Positions 24,195-33,533 are shown, numbered from the stretch's first letter. The stretch: DNA of 59,620 nucleotides from SIG450 sp045658425 (GCA_045658425.1 JAZOVB010000102.1:1-59620); one strand, 5' to 3'. A program made the numbers and translations. The notes: generated by a model not told the origin, from the sequence alone.

Positions 24195-24710
24195 TTAATA
24201 TTCAATTCCTTTTCTTGCGGGATACCCATTATCAAAAGGATGCTTTTCTTTTTCCATATTGGTAATATAATCGGCGACTTCCCTTAAATTATCTGAGGGA
24301 TTTCTGCCTGTTAAAACAATCTCTGAAAATTCTTTTTGTTCTTTTAAGTAGTCGGTTAAAGACTTTTCCTCAATAAGTCCCAGTGTAATTGCATCAAGTA
24401 TTTCATCCATTACAATCAAGGATGCATTTTTTGCTTCTTTTTTTATTTTTTCAAAAAGTTTAAAAGAGTCCCTTTTTACTTCCTCTTTTTCTTCCTCGGA
24501 TAAAGTTATATAAAAGCCGTGAGGCTTTGGACAACAAAGAAATGTTACATTTTTAAGTTCTTTTAACACTTTGATTTCTGACGAATCACCGCATTTTAAA
24601 AACTGTGAGAATATAACCTTTTTGTCATCACCCGCCATTCTTAAGGCTAAACCTAAAGAAGCAGTGGTTTTACCCTTTCCGTTTCCGTGATAAATATGAA
24701 TAAGTCCCAT
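24195..24710 (-). CDS. Corrinoid (cob(I)yrinate a,c-diamide) adenosyltransferase
   Basis: CobA/BtuR/CobO family enzyme that attaches the 5'-deoxyadenosyl group to reduced cobalamin or its precursor. P-loop HGNGKGKTTASLGLALR at the N-terminus; VMDEILDAITLGL and LTGRNPSDNLREVADYIT are family motifs. Length 171 aa. Last gene of the riboswitch operon, 6 bp after the S-component. With no cobalamin synthesis genes in view, it most likely converts imported cobalamin to coenzyme B12. Confidence 0.95.
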   Translation of the reverse strand: MGLIHIYHGNGKGKTTASLGLALRMAGDDKKVIFSQFLKCGDSSEIKVLKELKNVTFLCCPKPHGFYITLSEEEKEEVKRDSFKLFEKIKKEAKNASLIVMDEILDAITLGLIEEKSLTDYLKEQKEFSEIVLTGRNPSDNLREVADYITNMEKEKHPFDNGYPARKGIEY

Positions 24711-24716
24711 TTTAAA

Positions 24717-25418
24717 TCACCTTATAAAAAATCCGTATTTTAATTTTAATCTTTCAAGCTTTTCGCTTAAGGGTTCCCATAAAAACCACAGGAAAAATGC
24801 CGTGGAAATTCCATGAAGAATATCCATGGGAAGTCCTGTAAGAAAGACTGATAATATAATTTCCAAAGTAGGAAACTCCTGCCACATAAAAACTGAGGAT
24901 AAATTCGCAAATGCCCCATATAACACTATTGTAGCAAAAAAACCGAAAACAGACAATACAATTTTTCTTTTTGTAAATATTTTAATGCCTGATATAAGTC
25001 CCGATATATATCCGATTATCCCCGAAGCGAACATCTGCCATGGAGTCCATGGCCCCTGACCGAAGTAAAAGTTTGATATAAAGCCAATAACCGCCCCTAC
25101 TAAAAAACCCGTTTCACCGCCAAGGCAAAGACCTGTAATTATAATAAGAGCAACAACAGGTTTGAATTGGGGAAGCATAAAAAACGCAATTCTTCCTGCA
25201 ACTCCTAAGGCACACAAAACGCTGATGACAGTAATTTCTCTTGATTTGGGCTTTTTATTTTCAAAAGCTAAAAAGAAAGGGAGCATTACCTCTAAAATTA
25301 CAATGAAGGATGTAAAATAGTATTTTCGGTTTCCGAAAAATAAAACTCCAAGAATAATTGTAAGAGGAATAATAAGAAAAAATACAAAAGCCGAAAGAGG
25401 TCTGTTCTTTTTACTCAT
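24717..25418 (-). CDS. ECF transporter substrate-binding membrane subunit (S component), probably for cobalamin
   Basis: A 233-aa membrane protein with about six hydrophobic segments. GRIAFFMLPQFKPVVALIII and GGETGFLVGAVIGFISNFYFGQGPWTPWQM resemble the CbrT/CblT class of B12-specific S components. Its location between the ECF ATPase and the corrinoid adenosyltransferase, under a B12 riboswitch, makes cobalamin or a corrinoid the likely substrate. It overlaps the ATPase gene by 8 bp. The specificity is inferred from context. Confidence 0.88.
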   Translation of the reverse strand: MSKKNRPLSAFVFFLIIPLTIILGVLFFGNRKYYFTSFIVILEVMLPFFLAFENKKPKSREITVISVLCALGVAGRIAFFMLPQFKPVVALIIITGLCLGGETGFLVGAVIGFISNFYFGQGPWTPWQMFASGIIGYISGLISGIKIFTKRKIVLSVFGFFATIVLYGAFANLSSVFMWQEFPTLEIILSVFLTGLPMDILHGISTAFFLWFLWEPLSEKLERLKLKYGFFIR

Positions 25419-27048
25419 TTTCCCCCTCCTTTAAAAATGCATTTATAATATCTTTCGTAAGAATTGCATCGGGTATTATATCTCTTGCAAGTTTGTTTGC
25501 ACCTGTTGTATAGAAAAATTTATCCTTAAAGAATTCATAAGGCTCACCTATTGATGTAACATTACCGTCAAAAAATAACGCACATCTTGAAGCATATTCT
25601 GCCGAGAATTCAATATCATGAGAAACCATAATAACCGTAACAGCACTGTCGGTAAGCTTTTTTATAAGCTCTGCAAGGGTCTTTTTAAAATTAGCATCAA
25701 GCCCCTTTGTAGGCTCATCTAAAAATACAATTTTACTCTTTCTTAAAAACACTTTACAAAGCGAAAGTCTTTGCTGTTCTCCTCCTGATAAATCATAAGG
25801 ATGAGTGTCAAGTAAATTTTCAAGACCGAATGTTTTAACAGCTTCGTTAATTTCTTCCTCTGTTACATCAAATAAGGATGCTTTAATATCCTTTAAAACG
25901 GTATTCTCCGAAAAAGTCAGTAAAGTGTTTTGAGGTAATACAGATATGAAGTTATCGTATAATCCTTTATGTTTTTTTATATCTTTACCGTCAATAGTTA
26001 TTTTTCCCCGTTCATAGTCCGTAAGACCGGAGAGTAAGGAAATAAGTGTTGATTTACCTGCACCATTTCCGCCGAGCAGAGTGAAAAATTCACCCTTTTT
26101 AACTGAAAGGTCAACTCCCTTTATAACATAGGAGTCGGAATTTTCATATTTAAACCATAAATCCTTTGCTTGTAAAAATATAGGATTGTGATTTTCTTTT
26201 TTGGGAATTGTAACAGGCTTTTGGTTTTTTAAAGCCTCACCAAGCCATAGCTTACCCTCTTTTATGGTTACAGGGGAAATATCGCCATCGCAAACTGAAT
26301 AAAAAGCCTTAACTGATGCGGGAAGTGCATTAAACATATCATTTCCCTTTAAAATCTTGCCTGTTTTTTGCGGAATGGTATCACAAATAATTTTACTGTT
26401 TTCCATAACAATGATACGGTCAGATACCGGGAAAGCTTCTTCTAAACGGTGTTCGGACAGTATAACAGTAATCGAGAACTCACGGTTAATCTTTTCAAGT
26501 GTTTTAATAAAGTCACTTGCACACACAGGGTCAAGCTGACTTGTGGGCTCGTCAAGAATTAAAACTTCAGGTTGCATCACAAGAATGGAAGCCAAATTTA
26601 CAATCTGCTTTTGTCCGCCCGAAAGTTCGCTTGTTTTTTTATAGAAAATATCCTCAATCCCGAAAAATGAAACCATTTCCGAAACTCTTGTTCTTATTTC
26701 ACTGTTGGAATAGCCAAGGCTTTCCAATCCGAAAGAAAGCTCGGTCCATACCTTTTCGGTAATTAACTGACTATCGGGATTTTGCATAACAAAGCCAATC
26801 TTTGACGCATCCTCAAGCTCAGTTATTTTTGAAAACTCTTTATCCTTATAAAGAAGAGTACCCTTAATTTCTCCAAAGGGGGCAACCGAGGGCTTTAAAA
26901 GTCTTAAAAGAGTAGTCTTTCCGCAACCGGATTTTCCGCATACAGTTATAAAATCCCCTTTTTTTATACTTAAATTTATATCCTTTAAGGCGGTAACTGA
27001 GCCGGTCTTATATGTAAAGGAAAGATTATTTATTTTTATAAGCTCCAT
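25411..27048 (-). CDS. ECF transporter ATPase, two ABC domains fused
   Basis: A 545-aa duplicated ABC ATPase. Domain 1 (about 1-235): Walker A GKSGCGKTTLL, signature LSGGQKQ, Walker B VLILDEPTSQLD. Domain 2 (about 285-520): GGNGAGKSTLI, LSGGEQQR, IVFLDEPTKGLD. It supplies both nucleotide-binding domains (EcfA and EcfA') in one chain. It overlaps the T and S genes at both ends, so the three subunits are made together; this is a dedicated (group I-like) rather than shared ECF module. Confidence 0.95.
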   Translation of the reverse strand: MELIKINNLSFTYKTGSVTALKDINLSIKKGDFITVCGKSGCGKTTLLRLLKPSVAPFGEIKGTLLYKDKEFSKITELEDASKIGFVMQNPDSQLITEKVWTELSFGLESLGYSNSEIRTRVSEMVSFFGIEDIFYKKTSELSGGQKQIVNLASILVMQPEVLILDEPTSQLDPVCASDFIKTLEKINREFSITVILSEHRLEEAFPVSDRIIVMENSKIICDTIPQKTGKILKGNDMFNALPASVKAFYSVCDGDISPVTIKEGKLWLGEALKNQKPVTIPKKENHNPIFLQAKDLWFKYENSDSYVIKGVDLSVKKGEFFTLLGGNGAGKSTLISLLSGLTDYERGKITIDGKDIKKHKGLYDNFISVLPQNTLLTFSENTVLKDIKASLFDVTEEEINEAVKTFGLENLLDTHPYDLSGGEQQRLSLCKVFLRKSKIVFLDEPTKGLDANFKKTLAELIKKLTDSAVTVIMVSHDIEFSAEYASRCALFFDGNVTSIGEPYEFFKDKFFYTTGANKLARDIIPDAILTKDIINAFLKEGENE

Positions 27049-27899
27049 TTCTTTTTACCTCCGTAAAATATAGGATATATGCAAAGCAGAAAATAACTTG
27101 AATAAACTAATACCGCAAATGGCGAAAAGGGTATTTTCTGGGGAGTGGGGAAGTAGTAATAATCGAGAACTCCCATTATTGCCCCCGCTATTATAATTCC
27201 GCTTAAAACCAAAATTACTGTAAGAGAAAAAATATCTCTTTTTGACAATTTGAAAATAGTATAGCCTGTTCTTTTGGTAAGACCGTAGCCCCGCCCTTTC
27301 ATACTGTCCGCTGTATCTACCGAATTTTCCAGTGCGTAGGTTGTAACGAGAGAAAAAGCTGAAAGAGCATTTTTCATTCTTTTTATTAAATTTCCCTCAT
27401 AAATACTTTTCCCAAAGGCTTTCTGATATTTAATAACCTCTTTAAGCTTTGAGATAAATAATGGCACAAATCTTAAGGTCATTGAAAAAATAAGTGCAAG
27501 AGTGGGGGAAAATCTACCGAAAAGATAATGTATCTTATCGCTGGTCATAATCTCATTAAAGGCTGCAAACCAGTTAATTGCACTAATTAGCATAACCGCC
27601 GCAACAAAACCATAAATAATTGATTCAAAAGTCAGAGGATTGCCTGAGGGAAAATAACAAAGAATTGTCATCCCCCTGTGATTGAAAAGAGTGTTTATAA
27701 GTGCCGGAATTAAAGCGGCAGGCAGCATAAAAGTAAAAATACTCTTTCCCACACCCTTTTTTATGTAAAACAAATGAAAAAGTGCACAGGAAAAAGAAAT
27801 CATAAGGCATAAAGGATTCATATAAATCATTAAAAAACCTATGACAAATAAGAAATATATAAAATTAACCAAAGGATGAAAATTCTTAAATTCCTTCAA
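27036..27899 (-). CDS. ECF transporter transmembrane subunit T (EcfT/CbiQ family)
   Basis: A 287-aa membrane protein with five or six hydrophobic segments. The coupling helix motif SMKGRGYG, near residue 207, is the usual ARG-type signature that contacts the ATPases. It begins with TTG (27899-27897) after GGGGGA and overlaps the DUF4430 gene upstream by 14 bp and the ATPase gene downstream by 13 bp. Role: energy coupling between the ATPase pair and the S component. Confidence 0.92.
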   Translation of the reverse strand: MKEFKNFHPLVNFIYFLFVIGFLMIYMNPLCLMISFSCALFHLFYIKKGVGKSIFTFMLPAALIPALINTLFNHRGMTILCYFPSGNPLTFESIIYGFVAAVMLISAINWFAAFNEIMTSDKIHYLFGRFSPTLALIFSMTLRFVPLFISKLKEVIKYQKAFGKSIYEGNLIKRMKNALSAFSLVTTYALENSVDTADSMKGRGYGLTKRTGYTIFKLSKRDIFSLTVILVLSGIIIAGAIMGVLDYYYFPTPQKIPFSPFAVLVYSSYFLLCIYPIFYGGKKKWSL

Positions 27900-28632
27900 A
27901 TCTTAAATCCCCCACATCTTTTCCCAGGTCGCAGGTATATACCCATTCTACACGGTCTCCCTCTTTCAGTAAATGAGTGGAGCATCCGTATCTTAAGAAT
28001 ACACCGTTAACCTTGTACATCCAGCCCGAAAGTTCGCCGAAATCAAATTCGTATATATTGTTTATGCCCTCAATATAAGCAGTTTTGTATATGGGAGTAT
28101 TTACAAATTCAAAATGAATACCATTTATTTTCATTTCTCTTAACAAAAGATTGAAAACACTTTCTCCCTCGTAAAATACAACCTGTTTTTCAGGATATAT
28201 AATTCCGTTTGCGGGAATTGATTTTCCCTTGCTTTCGCCATACCTTCCCATATTACTTAATATTGTATCACAACGCACCGATAATGTGCAAGTATGTTCT
28301 TTGTCTGTTATGGGAATATCTTCGGTATTTTCAGGATTGACATTGTCATACATTCGGGCAAGAGAAACAAAATCAGATTTTGCTTCTTTTTGTTCTTCCG
28401 TTACCTCTTTTATTTCTTCTTCCTTTTCTTTTACGGAAAAAGACGCTGTTTCAGGCTCGGCTTTGATTTCATCCGCCGGTTTTTCCGGGATTTCAGAAAT
28501 AACTTCTTTTTTAAAATCCACAGCCGCCTCCGGTGTTTCAACCGGGGCGGTTTCGGGTTTATAGTCAGGAATGAAATACAAGCATAAAAGTGCGCTTAAT
28601 ATTAAAACAACGCCGATTACTTTCTTTTTCAT
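27886..28632 (-). CDS. Membrane-anchored DUF4430 (transcobalamin C-terminal-like) protein
   Basis: A 248-aa protein: an N-terminal hydrophobic anchor (residues about 5-21), a long Glu/Lys/Pro-rich linker (about 25-100), and a DUF4430 domain at about 160-248 with VFNLLLREMKINGIHFEF, GELSGWMYKVNGVF and LKEGDRVEWVYT. DUF4430 corresponds to the beta-domain of eukaryotic intrinsic factor and transcobalamin. No cysteine lipobox, so it is probably held by the uncleaved helix. It overlaps the ecfT gene, so it is made with the importer. Inference: it holds cobalamin near the membrane and hands it to the S component. Confidence 0.87.
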   Translation of the reverse strand: MKKKVIGVVLILSALLCLYFIPDYKPETAPVETPEAAVDFKKEVISEIPEKPADEIKAEPETASFSVKEKEEEIKEVTEEQKEAKSDFVSLARMYDNVNPENTEDIPITDKEHTCTLSVRCDTILSNMGRYGESKGKSIPANGIIYPEKQVVFYEGESVFNLLLREMKINGIHFEFVNTPIYKTAYIEGINNIYEFDFGELSGWMYKVNGVFLRYGCSTHLLKEGDRVEWVYTCDLGKDVGDLRFEGI

Positions 28633-28651
28633 ATTCTGTATCTCCGTATAT

Positions 28652-31600
28652 TTATTTTATCTTTAGTAAATTGTATACCATAAAGGCAATTTCTTCTCTT
28701 TTTACATAAGCCTTCGGGTTAATGTAAATTTCATCATCATCTAAAATTTCATATTTAAAGCAAAAGGCAAGTGAATTAAGAGCCCAGTCCGATGTCTTTA
28801 CATAATCAGGAAACTGTGAAAGATAAGAGCGTATTTCGTAGTCTGTAAGGAGAGCGGATTTTCCCGAATATATGTACGCTCTTTCAATCATTGCAGAGGC
28901 TTCTTCTTTGGTGATTTTGCCGTCAGGGTTAAAGGAATTGTCAGAAACCCCCTTTATTATCCCTGTTTCATAAAGTGAGGTTATATAATCATAGAACCAT
29001 TTATCCTCGCTTACATCTTTAAAAATACATTTCTTGTTTGTAATCGGAAGAGCCAGTGCCTTTACCATAAGCGTTGAAAATTCAGCTCTTGTCATACAAC
29101 CCTCAGGGTCAAATGAAAGCTCATTTTTCCCCTTGATAATTTCCATTTCAAATAAACTTTCTATTTCCTTTTTGTATTTTGACAGGTCTATATCGGTAAA
29201 GGAGGATTTGCACTCCTCTTTTTTAAATTCCTTGTCCTCAAGCTTTAAGGAAAGGGAGTCCTCCATATTATAAAGACCATTTTTGTCCGAAATAAATCTT
29301 TCTAAAGAAGCAAGGGCATAGGCTGCCTGTTCGGTAGCCATTAAATCATAGTCGTTGTCGCTTTTTATATGTTTAAAGGAATTATTATTGATAAGATATT
29401 GCTGTAAGCTGTCAAAGAGGGTATTTTCATTTTTTATAAAACGGGGGTCGTTAATACCTGTTTTCAGCTCACATAAAGCAATAAGCATTTGTACCGAGCT
29501 TTCAATATTATCCTTGTCATAAGAAGAAAAGCTTCCGTCTTTATTTTGTTTTTCTGACATAAGAAGAAGTGCTGTTTGAGTAGCTTCTTTAACTTTCTCA
29601 TTATCCTGATATTTTGAAAGAGCTTGAAGTGCCATTCCTGTAATATCAGGGTCAGAGGTATCGCCGGATAGTGCCCAGCCCCCATCACTCTTTCTGAGAG
29701 AAAGAATATTCTCTATATACATTTCTCTTGTTGCCTGAATTTTTGCCTCTGGATTAACAGGAATGGTATATCCCTTTGTATCAAGAGCAAGAAGAGCAAA
29801 TACCGAGCCGTTTATTCCCTGGAAAGTAACCTTTTCAAAATCTGCAAGAGGAAGTAAAAGGTTATATCCGTAAAAATCAGCAGGATTTATGCCAAGTGCC
29901 GAAAGAGCAATAACTGCCCTTGAATATTCGGTGTATTTTTTTGAATGTAAAATTCCCTCATTTTCATCGAGCTTTTTTAAAAGACTGTCAGTGTATTTTT
30001 TATAGTACTCCTTCTTAACATCAAGACTTCCTCTTGCAAGAGAAAGAATGGTCCATTCTCCGCCAACCTGACCCGAAATGGGCTCTTTAACCGTATTCAA
30101 TAAAAATTCATTGGTTGCTTTTGAAAGTTCTTTTACCTTGGTTATGATTTCAGAATTAATTTGTGTTTTTTCATTTGACTTACCTGACCCTCCCGAAGAG
30201 CTTTTTATGTAGGATTTTCCAATATCATTACCGCCATCTTGCGTATAAAGAATTTCAACATAATCCTTGTTTTTTAAGCTGTATGAAACGATTGAGCAGT
30301 CAGGGAATTTACCGTTAACCCTGAACATCCATCCGCTTTCATTACCTTTGTCAAACTCATTAAGTCCCTCAATTCCTTTAACATATACACCGTAAGCTGA
30401 GGTTTCAGCTTCAACCGAAAGACCTGTTTTCATAAGTAAATCATAAGGGGAAATACCTTTTTCAACAGTATAGGTCTTTTTGGAAAGATATACCTTTCCT
30501 TTGGGATCGGCAACTTTTATCGATACCTTGATGTCTTTTGAAGCTGAAGAGGATGAATTATTCTTTTTGGTAACGGTAATTTTTGCAACTGCAGGTACAA
30601 TGGAAAAATCATCTTTATATGCAACCGCATAGTAATCACCCTCCGAAATACCTTTCGGAAAGCTTAATGTAACCTTACCCGAGTTGTTTGTAACCTTTGC
30701 TTTAAACTGATTGTTACTTCCGAGAATAAAAACCTTTGCATCAGGACAGGGGGAGAAAACCGAATTCCAGTTTTCATCATATCCGCTCTGATAATTAAGG
30801 GTGAGGGTAATGCTGTTTCCCTGAGCAACAGAAACCTTGCTTTCGTTAAAATAGGAGTATGCATCAGAGTAGTAGGTCGTGTCATAATAATTAAAAGCGG
30901 TAAGAATATCACCATTTTTAACTTCATCAAGAGGACTTAAACAGCTCTTATGATTAATATAATAGCCTACAGCGGCAGGTGCATCAGCAGTCCCTTTGCC
31001 CCAAAGAGTTGCAATAGAGAGCCCGTATGCACTCATATAGGTTGCATAACCTGCTTCCGCTCCGCCCGAAAAGTATGCTTCGTGAGCGGCAAAGAGTGCC
31101 TCATCAACCGTAAGAATTCCGTCTTCATCAAGGTCGCATACCGTTATCGGTGCCATTGCCATATTCTCTGCAAGTCCACCCTCTGTAATAATATTAACAT
31201 AAATCAAAGCATCTTCTGCTTTTGGGGTTTCTTCTTCAGGAATTTCAAGAAAGGGAATTTCGTCATTATAAATTTCTCCAATATTGGAAAAATCCCAGTA
31301 GGAAATATTTTCTTTATGTGCTTTTCTGTAACTGTCAAAGGCCTGGAAAGCCTGAACGGTTGTCATAGCGTTTACCGAGCCGTCATATAGAAATCCGTTT
31401 GACTCAGAGCTTTTATATTCATTTAAAGCAGTAATAACATTCAGTGATTCATCTCCGAACCCGTTTTCAGGGGCGGTAACATCAATTCTGAGCCCGGAAA
31501 GCAGGATTATTACCTGTGCCAATGTGTTCGGATTATCTGAATAAGTAAAATCTTCGGATATAATGCTTTTTAAGTAATCCATTCCTTTTTCAAATTCTTC

Positions 31601-32236
31601 CGGGCAGGTATCCTTGTATGGAGTAAGTGCCTGAAGGCATATTGCGGTAATGTCCGTATCCGGTTTTTCAGTATCGAAAAGTCCGAAGCCTCCGTCATCA
31701 AGCTGATAGGTTAAAAGCTTTTCTAAGATTTTTTCTCTGCTCCAGATTGCATTCTCGGGAATAATTGCCCCTGATACATCAAGTGCAATAAGAGTATAGG
31801 AAAGTGCATTTGAGCTTTCCAAAACAGTTTCATTGTTATAAAGAAGCTTTAATAAATCAACTCCGTCAATGTTTTGAGGATTTTCTCCCATTGCTTTTAG
31901 TGCTATAACAACACGGGAAATATCCGTAGCCTTTGTGGTTTCCGACCAGCTTTTCACCGTATCGGTAACCGAAGAAAGATAACATTCTTTAATCTCTTCG
32001 GGTATGTCTTTTCCGCCACGGAGGAGAGTAATAAAATACCACTCATATCCGTATTTTGCAGTTTCTTCGGATAAGCTTTCTTTTAAAAAGCCCGTGCATG
32101 AGCCTATGGAGTCGCTTATAATATCATATAAGCCTGTCCTTTCTGTTGCATCATTAATCTGAGCCCCGGCTGTGAAAATCAGGCTGACACAAATTAACAA
32201 AGTCAGAATAATACTTGTGATTTGTTTCTTTTTCAT
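28652..32236 (-). CDS. SLH-anchored intrinsic-factor-like cobalamin-capture protein (two alpha-toroids, DUF4430, three SLH)
   Basis: A 1194-aa secreted protein. Signal peptide 1-26. Toroid 1 at about 30-330 (squalene-cyclase/prenyltransferase-like repeats such as LLTYQLDDGGFGLFD and TDITAICLQAL). An EF-hand-like DLDEDGILTVDEA near 370. An Ig-like stretch at about 480-555. DUF4430 at about 565-672 (ESGWMFRVNGKF). Toroid 2 at about 695-985 (RKSDGGWALSGDTSDPDITGMAL split over repeats). Three SLH domains at about 1010-1194. Eukaryotic intrinsic factor is an alpha-toroid plus this beta-domain. It is the first gene after the B12 riboswitch, so capture of cobalamin at the S-layer is a strong inference. 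The start follows AAGGAGG. Confidence 0.9.
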   Translation of the reverse strand: MKKKQITSIILTLLICVSLIFTAGAQINDATERTGLYDIISDSIGSCTGFLKESLSEETAKYGYEWYFITLLRGGKDIPEEIKECYLSSVTDTVKSWSETTKATDISRVVIALKAMGENPQNIDGVDLLKLLYNNETVLESSNALSYTLIALDVSGAIIPENAIWSREKILEKLLTYQLDDGGFGLFDTEKPDTDITAICLQALTPYKDTCPEEFEKGMDYLKSIISEDFTYSDNPNTLAQVIILLSGLRIDVTAPENGFGDESLNVITALNEYKSSESNGFLYDGSVNAMTTVQAFQAFDSYRKAHKENISYWDFSNIGEIYNDEIPFLEIPEEETPKAEDALIYVNIITEGGLAENMAMAPITVCDLDEDGILTVDEALFAAHEAYFSGGAEAGYATYMSAYGLSIATLWGKGTADAPAAVGYYINHKSCLSPLDEVKNGDILTAFNYYDTTYYSDAYSYFNESKVSVAQGNSITLTLNYQSGYDENWNSVFSPCPDAKVFILGSNNQFKAKVTNNSGKVTLSFPKGISEGDYYAVAYKDDFSIVPAVAKITVTKKNNSSSSASKDIKVSIKVADPKGKVYLSKKTYTVEKGISPYDLLMKTGLSVEAETSAYGVYVKGIEGLNEFDKGNESGWMFRVNGKFPDCSIVSYSLKNKDYVEILYTQDGGNDIGKSYIKSSSGGSGKSNEKTQINSEIITKVKELSKATNEFLLNTVKEPISGQVGGEWTILSLARGSLDVKKEYYKKYTDSLLKKLDENEGILHSKKYTEYSRAVIALSALGINPADFYGYNLLLPLADFEKVTFQGINGSVFALLALDTKGYTIPVNPEAKIQATREMYIENILSLRKSDGGWALSGDTSDPDITGMALQALSKYQDNEKVKEATQTALLLMSEKQNKDGSFSSYDKDNIESSVQMLIALCELKTGINDPRFIKNENTLFDSLQQYLINNNSFKHIKSDNDYDLMATEQAAYALASLERFISDKNGLYNMEDSLSLKLEDKEFKKEECKSSFTDIDLSKYKKEIESLFEMEIIKGKNELSFDPEGCMTRAEFSTLMVKALALPITNKKCIFKDVSEDKWFYDYITSLYETGIIKGVSDNSFNPDGKITKEEASAMIERAYIYSGKSALLTDYEIRSYLSQFPDYVKTSDWALNSLAFCFKYEILDDDEIYINPKAYVKREEIAFMVYNLLKIK

Positions 32237-32256
32237 TGTTTTTCCTCCTTCTTTTC

Positions 32257-32282
32257 GCCGCAGACAATAAAAAAACTGCGGC
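32257..32282 (-). promoter_or_regulatory. Hairpin beside the ribosome site of the capture gene
   Basis: GCCGCAG (32257-32263) and CTGCGGC (32276-32282) flank an A/T loop; the AAGGAGG ribosome site begins about 8 bases downstream on the minus strand. It may be part of the riboswitch expression platform. CTGTGG/CTCACAGG segments just upstream could form alternative pairings. Confidence 0.35.
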
Positions 32283-32377
32283 AATTTTAAATTAATAAAA
32301 TTACCACAGCTGAGTTTTCCTGTGAGTTACCACAATTTGCTTTTAAAGCAAAAACATCAATCCTTTTTTAAAAAAGT

Positions 32378-32583
32378 ACGGACTAATACCAAAGCAGGTC
32401 TTGTGACTCATATTCTCAGGCGCTTATAAGTCCTGCCTTCTCGGTTTCCCAATGACTGACTTTCGTCAACGGACTTAAAAACATCGAATACATACACCGT
32501 CAGTTTACGTTGAGGATTCGCACCTCATTCCCTTTTCACCGATTGCACCCTTACGGATGCAGTCAACACTTTGTGTGATGTAC
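32378..32583 (-). ncRNA. Cobalamin riboswitch
   Basis: Read on the minus strand, the core GGTGAAAAGGGAATGAGGTG, then GCGAATCCTCAAC, GTAAACTGACGG, the B12-box-like AGTCATTGGGAAACCGAGAA followed by GGC, and finally GAGTCACAAGACCTGC. These match the RF00174 consensus blocks GGGAA-GGTG-AATCC, ACTG and AGTCAGGAGACCTGC in order. It lies between a strong promoter and the SLH capture gene and should shut the operon down when cobalamin is plentiful. Confidence 0.93.
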
Positions 32584-32587
32584 CCGT

Positions 32588-32616
32588 ATGATAACATAAG
32601 AAAATTAAAATGTCAA
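32588..32616 (-). promoter_or_regulatory. Sigma-A promoter of the cobalamin operon
   Basis: On the minus strand TTGACA (32616-32611), a 17-bp spacer and TATCAT (32593-32588). Transcription begins at about 32581, right at the riboswitch. Confidence 0.85.
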
Positions 32617-32640
32617 TAATTTTTGTCATAATATAGAAAA

Positions 32641-32682
32641 TATCCCCGTTGAAAAACTTTGGTTTTCAATGGGGATTTTTTA
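32641..32682. terminator. Bidirectional terminator between the cobalamin operon promoter and the AraC gene
   Basis: A 14-bp stem, ATCCCCGTTGAAAA (32642-32655) with TTTTCAATGGGGAT (32663-32676), one G-T wobble, followed by TTTTT on the plus strand. It ends transcripts of the minus-strand AraC gene before the B12 promoter. Confidence 0.8.
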
Positions 32683-32717
32683 AGTTTTTTTTCTATTGAA
32701 AGTGGTAGTAGATAGTT

Positions 32718-33533
32718 CTATATCAGATTATCATTCTTATTTGTCTTTCTGTATTCTGACGGTGTAAGTCCGAAGCTTGTCTTAAAGGCTCTTACAAAAT
32801 ATGAATAGTTATTGTAACCGCATTGATAAGAAATTTCTTCAATTGAAATATCGGTATCCGAAAGCATTGCCTTGGACTTGTTAAGTCTTAATGTGTTTAT
32901 ATATTTAGATGGTGCTACACCGTATACTTTTTTAAATACTCTTCTGAAATGACTGTCCGTAATTCCCGAAATTTTTGCAATATCCTCCTGGGAAAAATCA
33001 TTCTTATCAAAATTCTTGTGAATAAAATCAACCGATTTTCTTATAGTGTAACCGCCGTTATCATTGTTAATGGAAGTGTGATGTTCTTCTATAATTTTTG
33101 TAAGAACATCATATATTATTTTTCTTATTCTTGTCTTGTAGCCGAAAGGCTGAATAATACTTAAGTTGTAAGCTTCTTTATACTTGCTTAAAAAATACTG
33201 AGGGTCCTTGGGAGTAAAGATAACAGGGAAAGGAAAATCAGTACTGCTCTCACCGTTTGTCTCATAAGAAAACAGAAATGAATAATACTGGTGAAGCTCA
33301 TTTCTAACTATGCCGGTATATTTCTTGTTTTTTGGAATACATAGTAAGGTATTTGCTTCCTCTATATATTTTTTCCCGTCTACTATAATGTCGCCACCCT
33401 TTGTAGTGTAGAAATCAATATGTGCATAATAATGGGGTTCTCTTACAGTTCTCCAGTTCTGAAGACCTTTATAGCTGGGGACGTAAACTTCAATAAAATC
33501 GCCTAAAATAATGTCAAAATCAGGATTATTCAC
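32718..33533 (-). CDS. AraC-family transcriptional regulator
   Basis: A 271-aa regulator: N-terminal cupin-like sensing domain (about 1-140) and C-terminal double HTH with FSQEDIAKISGITDSHFRRVFKKVYG and IEEISYQCGYNNYSYFVRAFKTSFGLTPSEYR. It starts with GTG (33533-33531) after GAGGAGG. It is divergent from the GH3-SLH-lyase gene run and probably activates it in response to a sugar. Its own promoter is at 33566-33593. Confidence 0.93.
   Translation of the reverse strand: MNNPDFDIILGDFIEVYVPSYKGLQNWRTVREPHYYAHIDFYTTKGGDIIVDGKKYIEEANTLLCIPKNKKYTGIVRNELHQYYSFLFSYETNGESSTDFPFPVIFTPKDPQYFLSKYKEAYNLSIIQPFGYKTRIRKIIYDVLTKIIEEHHTSINNDNGGYTIRKSVDFIHKNFDKNDFSQEDIAKISGITDSHFRRVFKKVYGVAPSKYINTLRLNKSKAMLSDTDISIEEISYQCGYNNYSYFVRAFKTSFGLTPSEYRKTNKNDNLI

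Noticed and set aside
28652..32236. Squalene-hopene cyclase or protein prenyltransferase
   Set aside because: The toroid repeats look similar, but the protein is exported, carries DUF4430 and SLH domains, lacks cyclase DxDD-type motifs and is under a B12 riboswitch.
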